Below are positions 1 through 11,844 of a stretch of 64,000 nucleotides of DNA, piece by piece. The stretch spans positions 992,001-1,056,000 of the forward strand of contig JADDTR010000001.1 in the NCBI GenBank assembly GCA_015345905.1. The letters are read 5' to 3'. Position numbers and translations under genes: made by a program. How positions within the stretch are numbered: the stretch's first letter is position 1; the number at the start of each line of letters is the position of its first letter. Under the pieces are notes generated by a model, which saw nothing but the letters and a program-made list of their open reading frames with translations, was not told the origin of the DNA and did not search any database. Origin of the DNA: Aotearoamyces nothofagi (lineage: Eukaryota > Ascomycota > Leotiomycetes > Leotiales > Tympanidaceae).

Positions 1-2307
1 AAGTTCGAGCACTGGGCCGCCGCGTAGATGCTTTGTTGCTGTCCGATGTCAGAGGAGGTCTGCTACTGACGGTGGAGCGGGATGGAGGCGGGCGCATAGA
101 GGCATTGCTGCTGCTGGTGCTTGCACGCGCAGTGCTTGCTGTTCGCGACAGTGATGTGGTCGTAGGTCTGACGGGTAGTCTGCTTGGAGACTGATTGTCC
201 CGCGGTTCAGTTGTACTCGCGTCATCACGTGTTGATGCTGTAGCTGTAGCTGTAGCTGCACGTGTCCGACGGTTCGGGGCAGTTCCTGAGTCTGGCCTAC
301 GCAAGGAACGTGTTCGCGCAGGCAGTGCTTGTGCTGGCATGGTCGTGCTCATTATGGCTTGTTGGATACGGGCAGGGCCTCGGGGCACGACTGTTTGTTT
401 ACAGAGCAAACCAAGGCGAGCAGAGTAGTGTACCGAAGTCACGGGGTGACATAATAGACACCGGCCGGAAGAGCAGAGCCGGGTCAGGGAGCGTATGTGC
501 TGTGCTCTGGGATACAGATACTGTATCTGTGCTGTAGTCAGCGGTATACTGTACACTACGGAGTACGATTCCTACCGTCCACACTTTACTGCTCCGTAAC
601 TCGTAATTGCCCACAGATGGCTCGTCTCGCGTGTGGGGCCTCCAGGAGTTTTGAGTTTACAGGGCCTGTCAGACGTGTCAGCCATGTCAGCCATGTCAGT
701 CAGCCATGTCAGCCATGCCTGTCGTGCCTGACCGGGCACGCTGACAGACACGCTGACAGGCACGCTGACTGACGCAGCTGGCAACCTGAGACCTTCGCTA
801 TGGCTACATTATTACAGCACGTACCCTACACCAAGTACTTACACACAGCACTGTATATGGCACACAGTAGCATGCATGCCTGGCAGACAGATGGGGAAAC
901 GGCTCAGGTACCATCGTGCGTATGCTTCCATTCCAGCAACAAGGTTCCGTCTAAACGGCCGCTACCCCTAGCCCTCCAGACGGACAGGAGAAAAACAACG
1001 TCAGAGATCCGACGCTGAGTTTCCTATTATGTGGACTCGGCCTCGTACGGGTGGAGGAGCGGTTTGTAATTGCATGAAACTCCCAGATCCGTCACTTCTG
1101 CCCGCCCTCGCTCCGCCTGCCCCTATCCTACCAGGGCGGAAGAGCGAAGAGCCCTATGAAATCTCTGCCGCACCGTACTGTCGAGGCATGAGGCATGAGG
1201 CATGAGGCATGACTGATCTGGATGGCTCGGATTCCAAGTGGAGTAGGGACTGTGAAGCAGGAGCGACGCATGGACGACGGGCCGTGGGCATCTCGCACCG
1301 AGTCTACGCTCCCTTGAAGATGCAGTAAGTAAGAATACATACAGTACAGTACAGTAGGGTAGGACTATAGCTACAGTACCATGGTCGCATACTTTAGCAT
1401 ATCCATTAGCCATCCCGACTTCCAAAAATAACTGTTTCTGAAACGACCAAGGCTTCTTCTCAGCTGGACCTGTGCAAGCCATGCAATCAAGTCATTCATT
1501 ACCTTGCGTCCGAAAACTCCATCGAGATATATGCATATGTCCTTACTATGGGGCCTCGCAGTAGTAGGACAGCGCAGTTCAGTGCAGTCAGTACAGTGCG
1601 GGACAGAACAGTGGAATCAGTGAAATGTCAGTGCGGCGGCATTCTTTGCGCAGCGTAGCGGCTGTTTGACGGGGCGTCAGGCTTTCGGGTCGCCAGCAGT
1701 GGCTGTTTGGGGTGTCAGCTCGGGCTCTAGCAGCGACTCCAGCACTGTGGCTCCAGCGGTGGCTCCAGCGGTGGCTCCAGCGGTGGCTCCAGCAGTAACG
1801 AGTAGCGACAGCGCTACCTCCAGCGCTACCTCCAGCGCTACCTCCACTATCGTCGCAGCCACTGTCACTACTGCCACTACAGTAACTACAGTAACTACAG
1901 TAACTGCGCTACCGTAGTATGTGCCCGCTCCGGTGCTGTACCGTCCTGTACTGTCCTGTACGGTCCTGTACAAGTACACGCCCACCCACCCACCTACCTG
2001 CCGGCACCGTATTCTATGTCCAGCCCAGCCCATATTGCCCATCCAGTATTACCACCACGCCGCAATAAGGCTGATATCGCATCTGGATGCTTGCTCCCAT
2101 AATAGGCTTGGGGCTCTAGTTGGTTCACCATCCCTGCTTTGCGTATAGCCCAGCTGCGGTCCGGCCTGGGGCCCTTCACCATCTCAGGGGAAGAACCATG
2201 AGCTTGAGGGCAGACTATCTGACTCCGTAGACATTTCCCCCGGCACTGTGAAACTTCCTATTCTTCGTGCCTGTGCCAGCCAAAGTACTTGATCAGATGG
2301 CTGCCAG
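1..2307. repeat. Non-coding, minisatellite-rich stretch
   Basis: No gene is supported here; open frames are short and built from repeats. Visible tandem repeats include TCAGCCATG units near 677-715, CACGCTGACAG units near 737-770, GAGGCAT x4 near 1183-1212, the 12-mer GGTGGCTCCAGC near 1747-1793, AGCGCTACCTCC x3 near 1810-1846, ACAGTAACT x3 near 1878-1905 and CCTGTACNGT units near 1936-1972. It may be the upstream region of the proline-rich gene that follows or of a gene left of the window. Confidence 0.7.
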
Positions 2308-3882
2308 ATGCAGCACCTACAACTCCCCGGTCCCCAGCGAGGCCGCTCGCGTTTCTCAAAGGCCCTCCCAGCAACGCCCTTGCCACGGCCGAAATCAAAG
2401 CTGCTGCCAGATATCCCGCCGCCGCTGCCTCCTTCGAAGGCCATGATGGCTTCGACCATTCCTCGCCGGCCGGTGGCACCTCGAGAGCAGAGGCCGCCGT
2501 CAGTTGCCAGTGTTTCCTCAGTCTACTCAGACTCGCCGGAAATGGTAAGTAGTTCTCACACAGACGGGATACGAAGTACCGGGGACTCGCCTGTCGGCGT
2601 TCAACAAGAACAGAAGGAGCAGTCGTCAATTGCACCAACTCCTCCTGCAAAGAATCCTCGACGCCATATCGACCGAGAAGACGGTGATCCGCACCCGTTG
2701 CCTGCCCCTCCCGAGGACCATGATAATCGGGCAGCGGATAAAAGCCCAATACCCCCGAACCACCTCCATTCGAGCTCTGCGTCGAGCACCTCTTCTCGAC
2801 CCGAGCTCTGGCGCCGGAGATCTGTGAAGAGTGACAAGAGTGTGACGATTTCAGACTTAAAATTAGAGAGAAGCAACGGATTCACCACAAACAACTCGAT
2901 ATTGGCTCCATCTACGCCAGCACCAGACCACCCTCTTCCGCCAGTCCCGACACAAGCTCCTCGCAGCTACAGTGAGCTTCCGGGGAAGAACATCAGAAAA
3001 CCCATACCGGTGCGACCTGCGCCTGCACAACCCGACTCTATGGGTTCGAAGGTGTCAAAGGTCAAGAATAAAGTCCAATGGCCTCGCAAAGATGAAGATG
3101 GCTCGGCCACGAGGCAGCAACCACAACCTTCCCCAATCAAGAGGTTACCAACTCCCGAATATCAAAGGTCGGATAAACAGCATCCATCAACGCCTCATAT
3201 CGTCTCGCCGTTATCTCCACAAACGCCACCAGACGATACGGGTACAAATACAGCTAGAACTTCTCAGACACAATCAACAATAGACAGCAGCCAGACCTCT
3301 ACATCAACTGTTCCGCCACCATCAATCCGCATAGGACTTCCTGCGAATCCTAGAAAACCCGTCCCAACAAGTTTCAACCCGCCACCAAATCCATCAGCCG
3401 AAACACAATCGAGTCCCAGCGACGTCCTCACCATCACCTCGGAGCCAGTTGTTCTCAGATCACCACAACCTCAAAAGGCATTGGCATCACATATTCTGGC
3501 AGCTCAAACCTCGCCACCACTGGCCATCCCCTTCCCATTCCACAAGCTATCTCCCGCTGTGCCAGGGTCCATCCCACCTGCGCCCTCGTTATCCGTCATA
3601 CAATTCGACTGCTACCACTCTCATCGCTATATGAAGACTTCCCGAAACGACGTCTGCCCCGTCGCCTGTGCTGTATGCGAGGCGAAGAATGCCCATCGAC
3701 GCTGGATGTGCGAATGGTGTCACCTCCGGTGCTGTGATTCATGTATGAAGACTCTGGCTGCTACGCCTCGGAAGGATCTGAGGTCGTGCCTGGAGCGCAT
3801 AGGGCGAAAGGACCGGATTTTAGACCGGACGACGGAGGCCAGTAGTAAATATTACGGTGCAAGCATAGCCCTGGATATATAA
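2308..3882 (+). CDS. Proline/serine-rich protein with C-terminal Cys domain
   Basis: Single open frame of 524 residues from the first ATG. Residues 1-430 are low in complexity and rich in Pro, Ser and Thr, with polyproline stretches such as DIPPPLPPSK that could bind SH3 or WW domains (inference). Residues about 430-505 form a compact Cys/His domain: CYHSHRY, then CPVACAVC, then WMCEWCHLRCCDSC, spacing expected of a zinc-binding fold. I have a loose memory of similar tails in uncharacterised fungal proteins but know no function. A perfect GTAAGT donor lies near 2544 inside the frame, so a small in-frame intron or an upstream exon is possible. It ends 254 bp before the convergent SET-domain gene. 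Confidence 0.7.
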   Translation: MQHLQLPGPQRGRSRFSKALPATPLPRPKSKLLPDIPPPLPPSKAMMASTIPRRPVAPREQRPPSVASVSSVYSDSPEMVSSSHTDGIRSTGDSPVGVQQEQKEQSSIAPTPPAKNPRRHIDREDGDPHPLPAPPEDHDNRAADKSPIPPNHLHSSSASSTSSRPELWRRRSVKSDKSVTISDLKLERSNGFTTNNSILAPSTPAPDHPLPPVPTQAPRSYSELPGKNIRKPIPVRPAPAQPDSMGSKVSKVKNKVQWPRKDEDGSATRQQPQPSPIKRLPTPEYQRSDKQHPSTPHIVSPLSPQTPPDDTGTNTARTSQTQSTIDSSQTSTSTVPPPSIRIGLPANPRKPVPTSFNPPPNPSAETQSSPSDVLTITSEPVVLRSPQPQKALASHILAAQTSPPLAIPFPFHKLSPAVPGSIPPAPSLSVIQFDCYHSHRYMKTSRNDVCPVACAVCEAKNAHRRWMCEWCHLRCCDSCMKTLAATPRKDLRSCLERIGRKDRILDRTTEASSKYYGASIALDI

Positions 3883-4136
3883 TACCACACGAATGATGAT
3901 GCCTCTTTCAAGAATTCTCTCGCTCTCCGTTATGAAGTACCCCGCTGTAGCTGTGCACCCGTCTCTGTTTTCTCTCTCGCTATCTGTTACAGGTATGCAA
4001 GGCTTGTGAATGTAAAATATATTGGGTATCTGTTGGATCTTCAAAATCTCTGTCAGAATCATAACTTCATAGAGCTCTATAACACAAAAGAGGTATCATG
4101 CTTCTATTCCCCCACCCAATTCCGCACCTGGTCCTC

Positions 4137-5849
4137 CTATTTCTTATCCGCGGCCTTGTCTTCCTCGGCCTTCTCTTCCTCATCCCTATCTCCCCCAGCC
4201 CTGTCTTCCTCGGCAGCCTCTTCCCTACACCGATCACACATACACCAGCCCCCCAAACTACCACTCGCCCACTCCCTCCGGTCCCCAACGCGCAGCTCGA
4301 TATCGCAATAGTGGCTCAAGACCTCCTCGCCCTTTCGGATCCCCGGCATCTTGCCGCCCGCGACACGCTTTTCGCGCGCGCGGAGCTTCATCTGGGCGCC
4401 CCATGTCCACTGCACGTTGGGGTCGCAGTCGTGATTGGCCAGGCACCAGAGCGGGTGGACGGCGGCGACCTCGGGCCTGCCGTCGCGGGCGCTGACGCGG
4501 GCGCTGGCCGTGCCGCGGAACTTGGCGTAGAGAGTGTTGAAGACCCAGAGGTCGTAGCGGGCGACGTGCTGGAAGATGTCGACGTCCATCTTCTCGAGCA
4601 CATGCAGTGGGCTTGAGATGTTGGATGCAAAGGAGAAGGGGAGCGTCCAGATGGGAGGCGGCCCAGCTTTGGGCGAGAGCGGGACGGCGTTGACGGACGA
4701 GGGGAGGAAGTCGCCCCAGATGAACTTGACTTGTTTTAGGTCGAGGGGATGTACTTGCTGGGTTTCGGCCATGGCGAGGGAGCGGGAAAGAAGGAGGAGG
4801 TAGAGTGCGTTGGGCGTTTCTTTTGGGTCGGGATCTTTGGCTACTGTGTCTATGTCCTTGTCGCATACTGACGGGTGATAGCTCTCCATTGCATGCTCAT
4901 AGCAGAGCTCCGTACAGAACATTGTGTCGTCACAGTCCTCACATGGTACAGCTTGCTCTTTGGCGCCTAGACGCGGTAGTTCGGAGCTACACGCATCACA
5001 GAGACTTTCCTTGAGACGGTTGTTCACTGTTAGGACGGAGAATTCGTCGAGGACGACCTCGTTGGGTGCGACATCTGCTACAGCGAATAGGCCCAGTTGC
5101 TTATTTGTAGGAGTGATTCCATCATCGTCTATGTTACTTTCCAATCCGAGTAGGGTAGGCAGCTGGGTGACCCGCACCTCGCATTTCGGTGCCACTACAG
5201 CTAGCTCTGCATTTAGAAAGTCGAGTGTTTCTTGGGAATATCGATTCGGTTCGTGGTCGTTCCATGGGTATATCTCGCGCCGTACAAGCCCTTGGTCGGG
5301 CAGATCAGCGATGTCCACCGTGTCGACCTTGAGTCGCCGCCGCGCGAGCTTTAGTATGTCTTCGCGTGATTGAAGCAACTCTTCGTTTGCAGGTGCTGCA
5401 GCCAGTCCCCGGGTGCAGAATTCGCAGGCGCTCTTCAAGGAGCCGCATAATAGGAGGCTTATTGAGAGGATTTGAAAACAGCGTATCGCAGCTGCTTCGG
5501 CGTGTTCCAAGACGACATCTTTGGAGTCTATGTCCATGCCATCCTTATTGCACACCCCTTTTGTCAATATCCCATGATCCCGCAAAACTGCTGGCTCGTC
5601 ATCTAAGTGCCGGCGCAAACATTCAGTGGCTTGCTCATGGTACTCAAAACTCTCGTCACTGACTTCATCTGTGAGAAGTAGGCCCCGATAAGCATCCCCC
5701 GCTGCAAGATCTGGATAACCCAAGTCAGAATAGGTAATAGCTCTCGCGATGTATAGGATGAGGTCATATGGGGATTTGTAAAGGGCCTCTGTCAATCGTT
5801 GGCGCTTTGCCAACAGCCTCGTTGTTGCCTTCTCGCCGGCATGCTCCAT
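4137..5849 (-). CDS. SET domain protein, SMYD-like (TPR + MYND-like + SET)
   Basis: Intronless, 570 residues. Residues 1-170 are helical and TPR-like. A Cys cluster at about 283-330 (CDACSSEL, CEDCDDTMFC, C-terminal H and C) resembles a MYND or MYND-like zinc finger. The SET fold is split around it, as in SMYD proteins: a GLFAVADV strand near 250, the ANHDCDPNV motif near 475 (family NHxCxPN), GEEVLSHYCD near 506 that supplies the catalytic-site Tyr, and a post-SET CMCDRC near 537. The last 30 residues are highly acidic/basic. Such enzymes transfer methyl from S-adenosylmethionine to lysines on histones or other proteins; the substrate here is unknown. It is convergent with the preceding proline-rich gene. 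Confidence 0.85.
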   Translation of the reverse strand: MEHAGEKATTRLLAKRQRLTEALYKSPYDLILYIARAITYSDLGYPDLAAGDAYRGLLLTDEVSDESFEYHEQATECLRRHLDDEPAVLRDHGILTKGVCNKDGMDIDSKDVVLEHAEAAAIRCFQILSISLLLCGSLKSACEFCTRGLAAAPANEELLQSREDILKLARRRLKVDTVDIADLPDQGLVRREIYPWNDHEPNRYSQETLDFLNAELAVVAPKCEVRVTQLPTLLGLESNIDDDGITPTNKQLGLFAVADVAPNEVVLDEFSVLTVNNRLKESLCDACSSELPRLGAKEQAVPCEDCDDTMFCTELCYEHAMESYHPSVCDKDIDTVAKDPDPKETPNALYLLLLSRSLAMAETQQVHPLDLKQVKFIWGDFLPSSVNAVPLSPKAGPPPIWTLPFSFASNISSPLHVLEKMDVDIFQHVARYDLWVFNTLYAKFRGTASARVSARDGRPEVAAVHPLWCLANHDCDPNVQWTWGAQMKLRAREKRVAGGKMPGIRKGEEVLSHYCDIELRVGDRREWASGSLGGWCMCDRCREEAAEEDRAGGDRDEEEKAEEDKAADKK

Positions 5850-6582
5850 GTTGCCATATAAAAAGTTTGAAGGGCAAAAATATTTATCTTGAGATTCCGA
5901 GAACTCAAGCGGAATAAATTCCGGATTCTGTTTTGTCCGCCTCAGGGTGTTCCTAAGGACGGCGGTGTTCCTCGTCGTGTCCAGGGGTCGAAGTGGTAGA
6001 AAACTGGCTCTCGCTGGGCTGGTTAATTGTGCTTAGAAGCCTCTTATCGCGGGGTGCCCTAGATTTTCGTCGTTGATGGCAAAGTCTGATACCATGTTGA
6101 GAAACGAGACTGCCAAAACTCGAGGCAGGAACAGGGTTAAAACTATGCCATGGGCTTGTGCCTACTACCAATCCTCAATGTAAACACCTCCCTGGTATAA
6201 AAGTCGGAACTTGGGAGTTACGGTGCTCATGTGTCTAACGCACTGGGATTGCTTATTGTGATTCAGCGGAGACGCTTCCGTCTTGAACGATAAATCATAA
6301 ATTTATTTTTCTCGCCCATGACGTCATATGCTGTTCGACTAATAGCCCGGAATGCTGTGCGGGAAACTGTGGAATGTCCATGTACGTATCGCACGAGCGA
6401 CGCGTTTCATCACATGACTGGCTATACTGTGCATAGATGGCAAAGGCCTCTCCTGTAAGTGATATCCACGCGTTAATAGCACCAGACCACAAATCCACCA
6501 AGCCAGAGGACATGGAGCAGCAAAATGAGATACGTCTAGAGACTCTATAGTGTTATATACCAATGGAAACCCCCCATCTGTC
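5850..6582. other. Intergenic, nothing recognised
   Basis: Holds the promoter of the SET gene (minus strand) and the 3' end of the phosphatase gene (minus strand). Short open frames have no recognisable domain. Confidence 0.6.
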
Positions 6583-7672
6583 TTATGCCCTGAGGTCGCT
6601 CAGCGTGTCTACGTAGTATGCAGGCACTACGGGCGCTCCCTCTGCCTCCCAGTCCTCTTTCTTACTGACGCCCGTTAGAACAGCCAGAGTGCCTCCTAGC
6701 TTACCTTCAATGCCAAATTTAATATCTGTGTCTAACCGATCTCCAACCATGCAAGCCCTCTTTCGATCGAACTTGAACCTCCCTTCTATGGAATCCATCA
6801 TGGCTTGGCTTGGCTTCCCAAGAGCAATTGGTTGTTGTTTCGTCATATTGATTAATGGTATCGATATTGAGCCAGCTCCCGGAAAGAACGAGTGGCTTGC
6901 CGGCAATGTACTATCTATGTTCGTAGCTAAGAACTTCGCTCCACGAGAAAGATACTGAAATCCAAATGCAAGCTTGAGATAGTTGATGTGAAAGTCGAGC
7001 CCTGCAAGGACGATGCCCACATCCGGATCCAGCAGGGAGCCGTCTGCCATGCCTGTGTAATCCTCTGGTGTAATGTCTCTGCGATAGGCTGGGTCTGTTC
7101 CGCCAATGAACGAAACATTCTCCGACCTTAATTCAGTCTCAATGCCTGCCTCTCCAATGACAAAGACCTTATTCTTTGGTGCTGGCAGCTTCATGATCCG
7201 TGCAATGTAGATTGCCGAGGAATAAGCAGACCCAAAGATCTCATCCACATTGCTTTGTATGCCCATTGACGTAAGTTTCTTTACATAATCGGCACGAGAT
7301 TTGGTCGAGTTGTTCGTTACGAAGACTACCTGTTTACCTGAAGGAAAAGGTTATTATAATTTACTCGTTCGTATGGTAGAAGAGACCTACCTTTCGATCT
7401 CAACAGTTCCAGAGTCTCCACAACCCCTGGGAAGAGATGGTCGCCGGTCCACAAGACGCCTATCAAATACGAATTAGTATTACATTGAGGGAGATGCTTC
7501 GTTGCACCGTCGTACCATCGCAATCGAAGAGGAAGACCTGGCATTGGAATCAGTCAAATATTCTGCCCGTCGAGGGCGGCTGCGTGGGGTCTAAAAGACA
7601 TACGTCAAACTGATCGATGAATTCTTTGATAGCAGCTTTGTCACCAGTCAGGTATTTTGATGGTGGCGACAT
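6583..7672 (-). CDS. PHO13: HAD-type 4-nitrophenyl/phosphoglycolate phosphatase
   Basis: Four exons give 304 residues: 7672-7604, 7537-7516, 7459-7391 and 7337-6583, with all junctions in phase. The N-terminus MSPPSKYLTGDKAAI leads into the HAD nucleophile motif VFLFDCDGVLW, whose Asp-x-Asp lies in a 22-nt exon; motif II is VFVTNNSTKSR, and the late acidic motif is MVGDRLDTDIKFG. This is the layout of the PGP/Pho13 family, which hydrolyses 2-phosphoglycolate and other toxic glycolytic by-products in the cytosol. About 304 residues matches family size. Substrate choice within the family is inferred, not read from the sequence. Confidence 0.92.
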
Positions 7673-10529
7673 GATTGTCTACTGTTTGCGGCATTCGGCG
7701 ACAGCGTATACAGAGATGTCTTGAAAATACATCGCGCTGGCCTCGAGTCATCGCAGTTCACGTACGGTTAAACTCCGGCATCTCTGGCTGCTCCAGCGAT
7801 ATCGCGAGCCTGCCTCGTCCTTCCTTGTTCTCCCATCATTCCTGGCTTAGAAAGGAGTAGATAATTATTGCTACTCAGTAGCAAAATCTTCAATCCGGCA
7901 CAGAAGAAGCGCGAGGTACAGCAACTGCACTCGCTGTACTTTCCATTCCCAACCTGGTTCTAAGGACGCGTCTGGGCTGATATAAGGCTGATGAATGGCT
8001 CGCTCCGTACCGATTAACGACGTATCATTATCCATTGTATAAGGCAAGATCTGCTCGGCATAGCCACTTCATTGCTGCGCAAATTGTCTCCGGATCTCCG
8101 CTGGAAATCGCGAAATCACGAAATCACGAAATCACATGGTGGGGTTAGAGGGGCATAAGTCTTCATACCATACAGGTCCCCCCTGCTCGTGTAACGCAAG
8201 GTTCAACCACAAAGATCCTGCGGACTGAAGTGGCATCTTAGTAATGCAAGTATAAGCCCTCGGGCTATGATTATTTGATTATTATGATCCCCAGGTCACG
8301 AGGCACGAAGGATCTCTTTGAAGGCTGACAGGCTTTGACGAGAGTTTGCTGCTGACTATTATTATTCGTCATCATGATGATGGCGATGGAGACGATGTCG
8401 AGTTTCCAAAGCAACAACGTCCGCACTGTCCGGGTCCATCTGCACGAAGTAGCCCACCCATGCTACCATTTCTGCAGGGTTCGCAGGGTTTCGCATCACA
8501 AGCTGAAGCCAGCAGTCTTCCGAGTATCGTTATCCTGGACGCTTTCCGCGCTCTACCGTGCCTCCGAGATCATCTTGAAGCTCGTGACAGTACAATACGG
8601 CACGGATTGCTAGAAATTGACAACAGATCATGACATGTACAGTACTGTAAACACTGTGGCTCCGTTGCACACCGAGAGCTTGTCATAAGCCACCACTCCT
8701 GCTTCGCCTCACACATCTTGCACTTCCGTGTGGCAATTCAGGAATGGGCTTCATATAGCTAGCAATTGAGGCAGTGCAGGTGCGGTGCCGATGATAAGGA
8801 AATGCTCGAAAGGAAGCCATCATACTGTACCAAGGTCTGTCTGTTCTGGGCTGTACTTGGCGGTATGAAATGTCAACACTGTATTGTAAGTATGTACGAG
8901 TACGTATGCTGTATCCGTACGGTGGACGTGCAGGGCAGTACCTATGTAACCACCTAACTGGCAGGGTTTCGCTGCCTGTATGGCTACTATTGCCCGAGAT
9001 CCCTACGACTGACGAGGTACTATAGCATATACACTGTACTGTAATGTAGTATAGCAAGTATGCAGGTGCAGGCAATAATTGGCCCTCCCTGTTGCAGGCG
9101 CGGTATAGTAATCTGGGTGTGCATGCCACTTGAGGCATGGTAAGGGAGGCCTCCTGGAACCGTTATTACAGTATATCTGCTGCATCGCACACCTTCGTTT
9201 TAGTTTCCGTTGCCCAGCCACGGCCACTGCCACTCTCTGCGCATGCAAGCCCGCTAGAGTCTCGAGTCGCTCGTCGCTCGTCATTCGTTACTGGACACTG
9301 CTGTATGCAGTATGTGTTAGCATGCATTTCTCGGATCCAGAGTTGGGTTATCGTGGATGAGAACGACGAGGATGACGGTGGTAATGCTGGGTGGTGATGA
9401 TGGGTGATGATGATAAGGAGCGTGATACTGTGGTAACGGGGCTGGTCGACCGCCCGAAAAGCATCTGATAGGCCTCTTGACCGGTGACGGATAGTCCATT
9501 GCCACAAAGGCCATTGACCTCACCTCACTTGCTACCCCAGTGTCAAGGTTGTATATCGTCATTGTCCATGGCATGGCATGGCATGGCCTCAGCCATCCAC
9601 CAGCCATCCACCAGCCTTCCACCAGCCATCCACCAGCTCCATCCCTCCCCGTGCGGGAGCTTGTCCTCCGTCCACCCAGTCGTGTCCTCTGTCCTCTGTC
9701 CTCGAGTCGCTTGCCGCTGTGATTCCGGTTTGCAGATGCAGGTGCAGATGCAGAGCAGGTAAGTATCATCTGTGTCTGCTTGAAGCCTTTCTTTCTTTCT
9801 TTCTTTGTTCTCCATCGCCTGTCGAGGTGCTATGCGTGCTAGCCTGTCGCCTATCGCCTGTCGCCTCTCGCCTCTCGCCTCTCGCCTCAAAGCTCCTGGT
9901 CGTCATAACCCATAACTAAACTCGCACCGCATAAATTAAAATTGACGAATTGTCAGTAATCGATAGGGAGTGGTGATAATGATAACGGGTCCTATACAAG
10001 AAACCGTCAGCGTCAATCTCCCATGCTAGGTCCGAGAACACAATCAATCTAGATTGGCCTCCACCACGATCCACCAAGCAGTTACAGAACCACCAGTCCA
10101 GCCAGCACAAGAACCACCCGCCGCTCTTGGCTCTTCGACCCTTCGTACTTGTACCAGTCGACGCATTTCGCGCAATTGCTAGAATCCTCTGCCTGAGGGT
10201 ATTTTCACAGGGAGTCGTCTATCTACTATACTGTAGTACCTATCTCCCCGCAGCATTGGCAATCGTCGTCCCACCTCTACATCACCATAACCACAACAGA
10301 AAATAACTGTCAAGCCTTCACATTACGCATCAACTCGCGCTTCCAAACCCGACGTCCCACCTGCGTCCGTGCAATTAATTCTACGGCGCAAGCGACCGAG
10401 TCTGATCGAAGACGTCGAATAATCCATCACCCATCATTTTGACTGCACTGCTGTTTTCATCTCGAGACACGACACAGGACATTCCACCACTGTTCGTTTC
10501 GTTTCGATCGTCACACCCTAACCGTCACA
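7673..10529. other. Long intergenic region with simple repeats
   Basis: No gene supported. It contains simple-sequence runs: GGCAT x4 near 9570-9591, CCAGCCATCCA-type units near 9593-9635, TTTC x4 near 9789-9806 and GCCTCTC units near 9862-9890. The last few hundred bases are CT/CACC-rich and are probably the promoter and 5' leader of the 6-phosphogluconolactonase gene. Several TACAGTAC-like palindromes occur near 8640 and 9030. Confidence 0.6.
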
Positions 10530-11312
10530 ATGGGCAAGCAACCAAATCTCTACAGCTTCTCCGACATTAAACATCTCGCTCCTGTACTGCGCCAATACAT
10601 AATCCAGGTCCAAAATGCGGGCCTCAACCGCCATGATGCCTTCAAAGTCGCCGTATCCGGCGGCTCCCTCCCAAAGACTCTCGCCGAAGCTATCCTCCAC
10701 CCACCCACCGGCCCCGACGACGTAATCGAGTTCTCTAAATGGGAGATCTTCTTTGCCGACGAGCGCGCTGTGCCTCTCGACCACGAAGACTCGAATTACG
10801 GCCTGCTGAAATCAGAGTTACTGGACAAGATCCCCGAGGGGCTGGGTACACCGAAAGTGCACCCTATCGATATCACATATCTGGGAGATGTGCAGGAACT
10901 CGCAGACCAGTACGAGCAGCTGCTTGTGCGAAGTTTTGCTTCCCGTGACAGCGTGAAACTACCCATCTTTGATTTGATACTGCTTGGCTGTGGGCCTGAT
11001 GGTCACACGTGCAGTTTATTCCCGGGACATGCGCTGCTGCGTGAGACGGATGCTTGGGTTGCACCGATCGAGGACTCACCGAAACCACCACCGAAGCGTA
11101 TCACGCTGAGTCTCCCTGTGGTCACGCATGCTGTTAAAATTGCCTTTGTAGCAACGGGCGCTAGTAAAAAGGCGATTTTGAAGGAGATATTCGAGGAGGG
11201 CAATGGACTGCCTTGCGCCCTTGTGAATGAGGGTGCTGGAGAGAGGTGTAGTTGGTTTACAGATGCCGAGGCCGTAAAAGGTATAAGCTTCCCCAGGAGA
11301 GGAAGTCTATAA
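10530..11312 (+). CDS. 6-phosphogluconolactonase
   Basis: Single exon, 260 residues, the usual size for Sol-type enzymes. It hydrolyses 6-phosphoglucono-1,5-lactone to 6-phosphogluconate, the second step of the oxidative pentose phosphate pathway in the cytosol. Visible family signatures: FKVAVSGGSLPKTLAEA near residues 31-47, the WEIFFADERAVP block near 71, NYGLL after it, the active-site LLGCGPDGHTCSLFPGHA near 150-167, and RITLSLPVV near 190. The start is the first ATG, preceded by a CACA Kozak-like context. It is followed by about 530 bp without a gene and then the 3' end of the Mios homologue. Confidence 0.95.
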   Translation: MGKQPNLYSFSDIKHLAPVLRQYIIQVQNAGLNRHDAFKVAVSGGSLPKTLAEAILHPPTGPDDVIEFSKWEIFFADERAVPLDHEDSNYGLLKSELLDKIPEGLGTPKVHPIDITYLGDVQELADQYEQLLVRSFASRDSVKLPIFDLILLGCGPDGHTCSLFPGHALLRETDAWVAPIEDSPKPPPKRITLSLPVVTHAVKIAFVATGASKKAILKEIFEEGNGLPCALVNEGAGERCSWFTDAEAVKGISFPRRGSL

Positions 11313-11844
11313 GCATAGCCGGGAAATATGTGGGAAGGCATGCACGAAGCATTTTGGCCTGGAAAGATCATTTCCAATGTCTCTTTTGGAGTTCGCAGCG
11401 GCGATGATGGGTTAATACCAAGCTTATTTTCTGATCAGGTGTTCTTAGACTGGATGCGCATAGTATCAGAACCATAGCGAGAAAATACCTACTTAGCTAG
11501 AGTCCGAGTGCAATTAGAACCTCCTTAACATTCAAAGTCTTGTCGAGTCGGCAATCATTGCGGGTTATCTAATGGCCGAAATGCACGTGGTGTCAACAGG
11601 GAATGCCTCACGGCAACATGATGAGTTTCAAGCTCATTAGGAGGCACAGCTGAAAAACATGGTAAGAATTGTACGATAGTACACTCTCTGCGAGTATTGT
11701 TGATTCCTCAATATTCCTAGCCACATATACACAATAAAGTCCATCCGCCCAAGCCTCCAATCAGTGGCTGACAGTGTAAACGCCCATCTTTGATGACCAG
11801 TAAAAGCAATAATAAAGCTCTTTAAAATGCCATAATTCCACCTC
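11313..11844. other. Intergenic between convergent genes
   Basis: 3' flanks of the lactonase gene and of the Mios homologue. No coding or RNA feature recognised. Confidence 0.6.

Noticed and set aside
1677-2042. 121-residue frame over 12-bp repeats
   Set aside because: It arises from repeats that lack stops; composition is unlike a protein.
2544-2620. GTAAGT donor inside the proline-rich gene
   Set aside because: No convincing acceptor was found, and the frame is open throughout, so a splice was not called.
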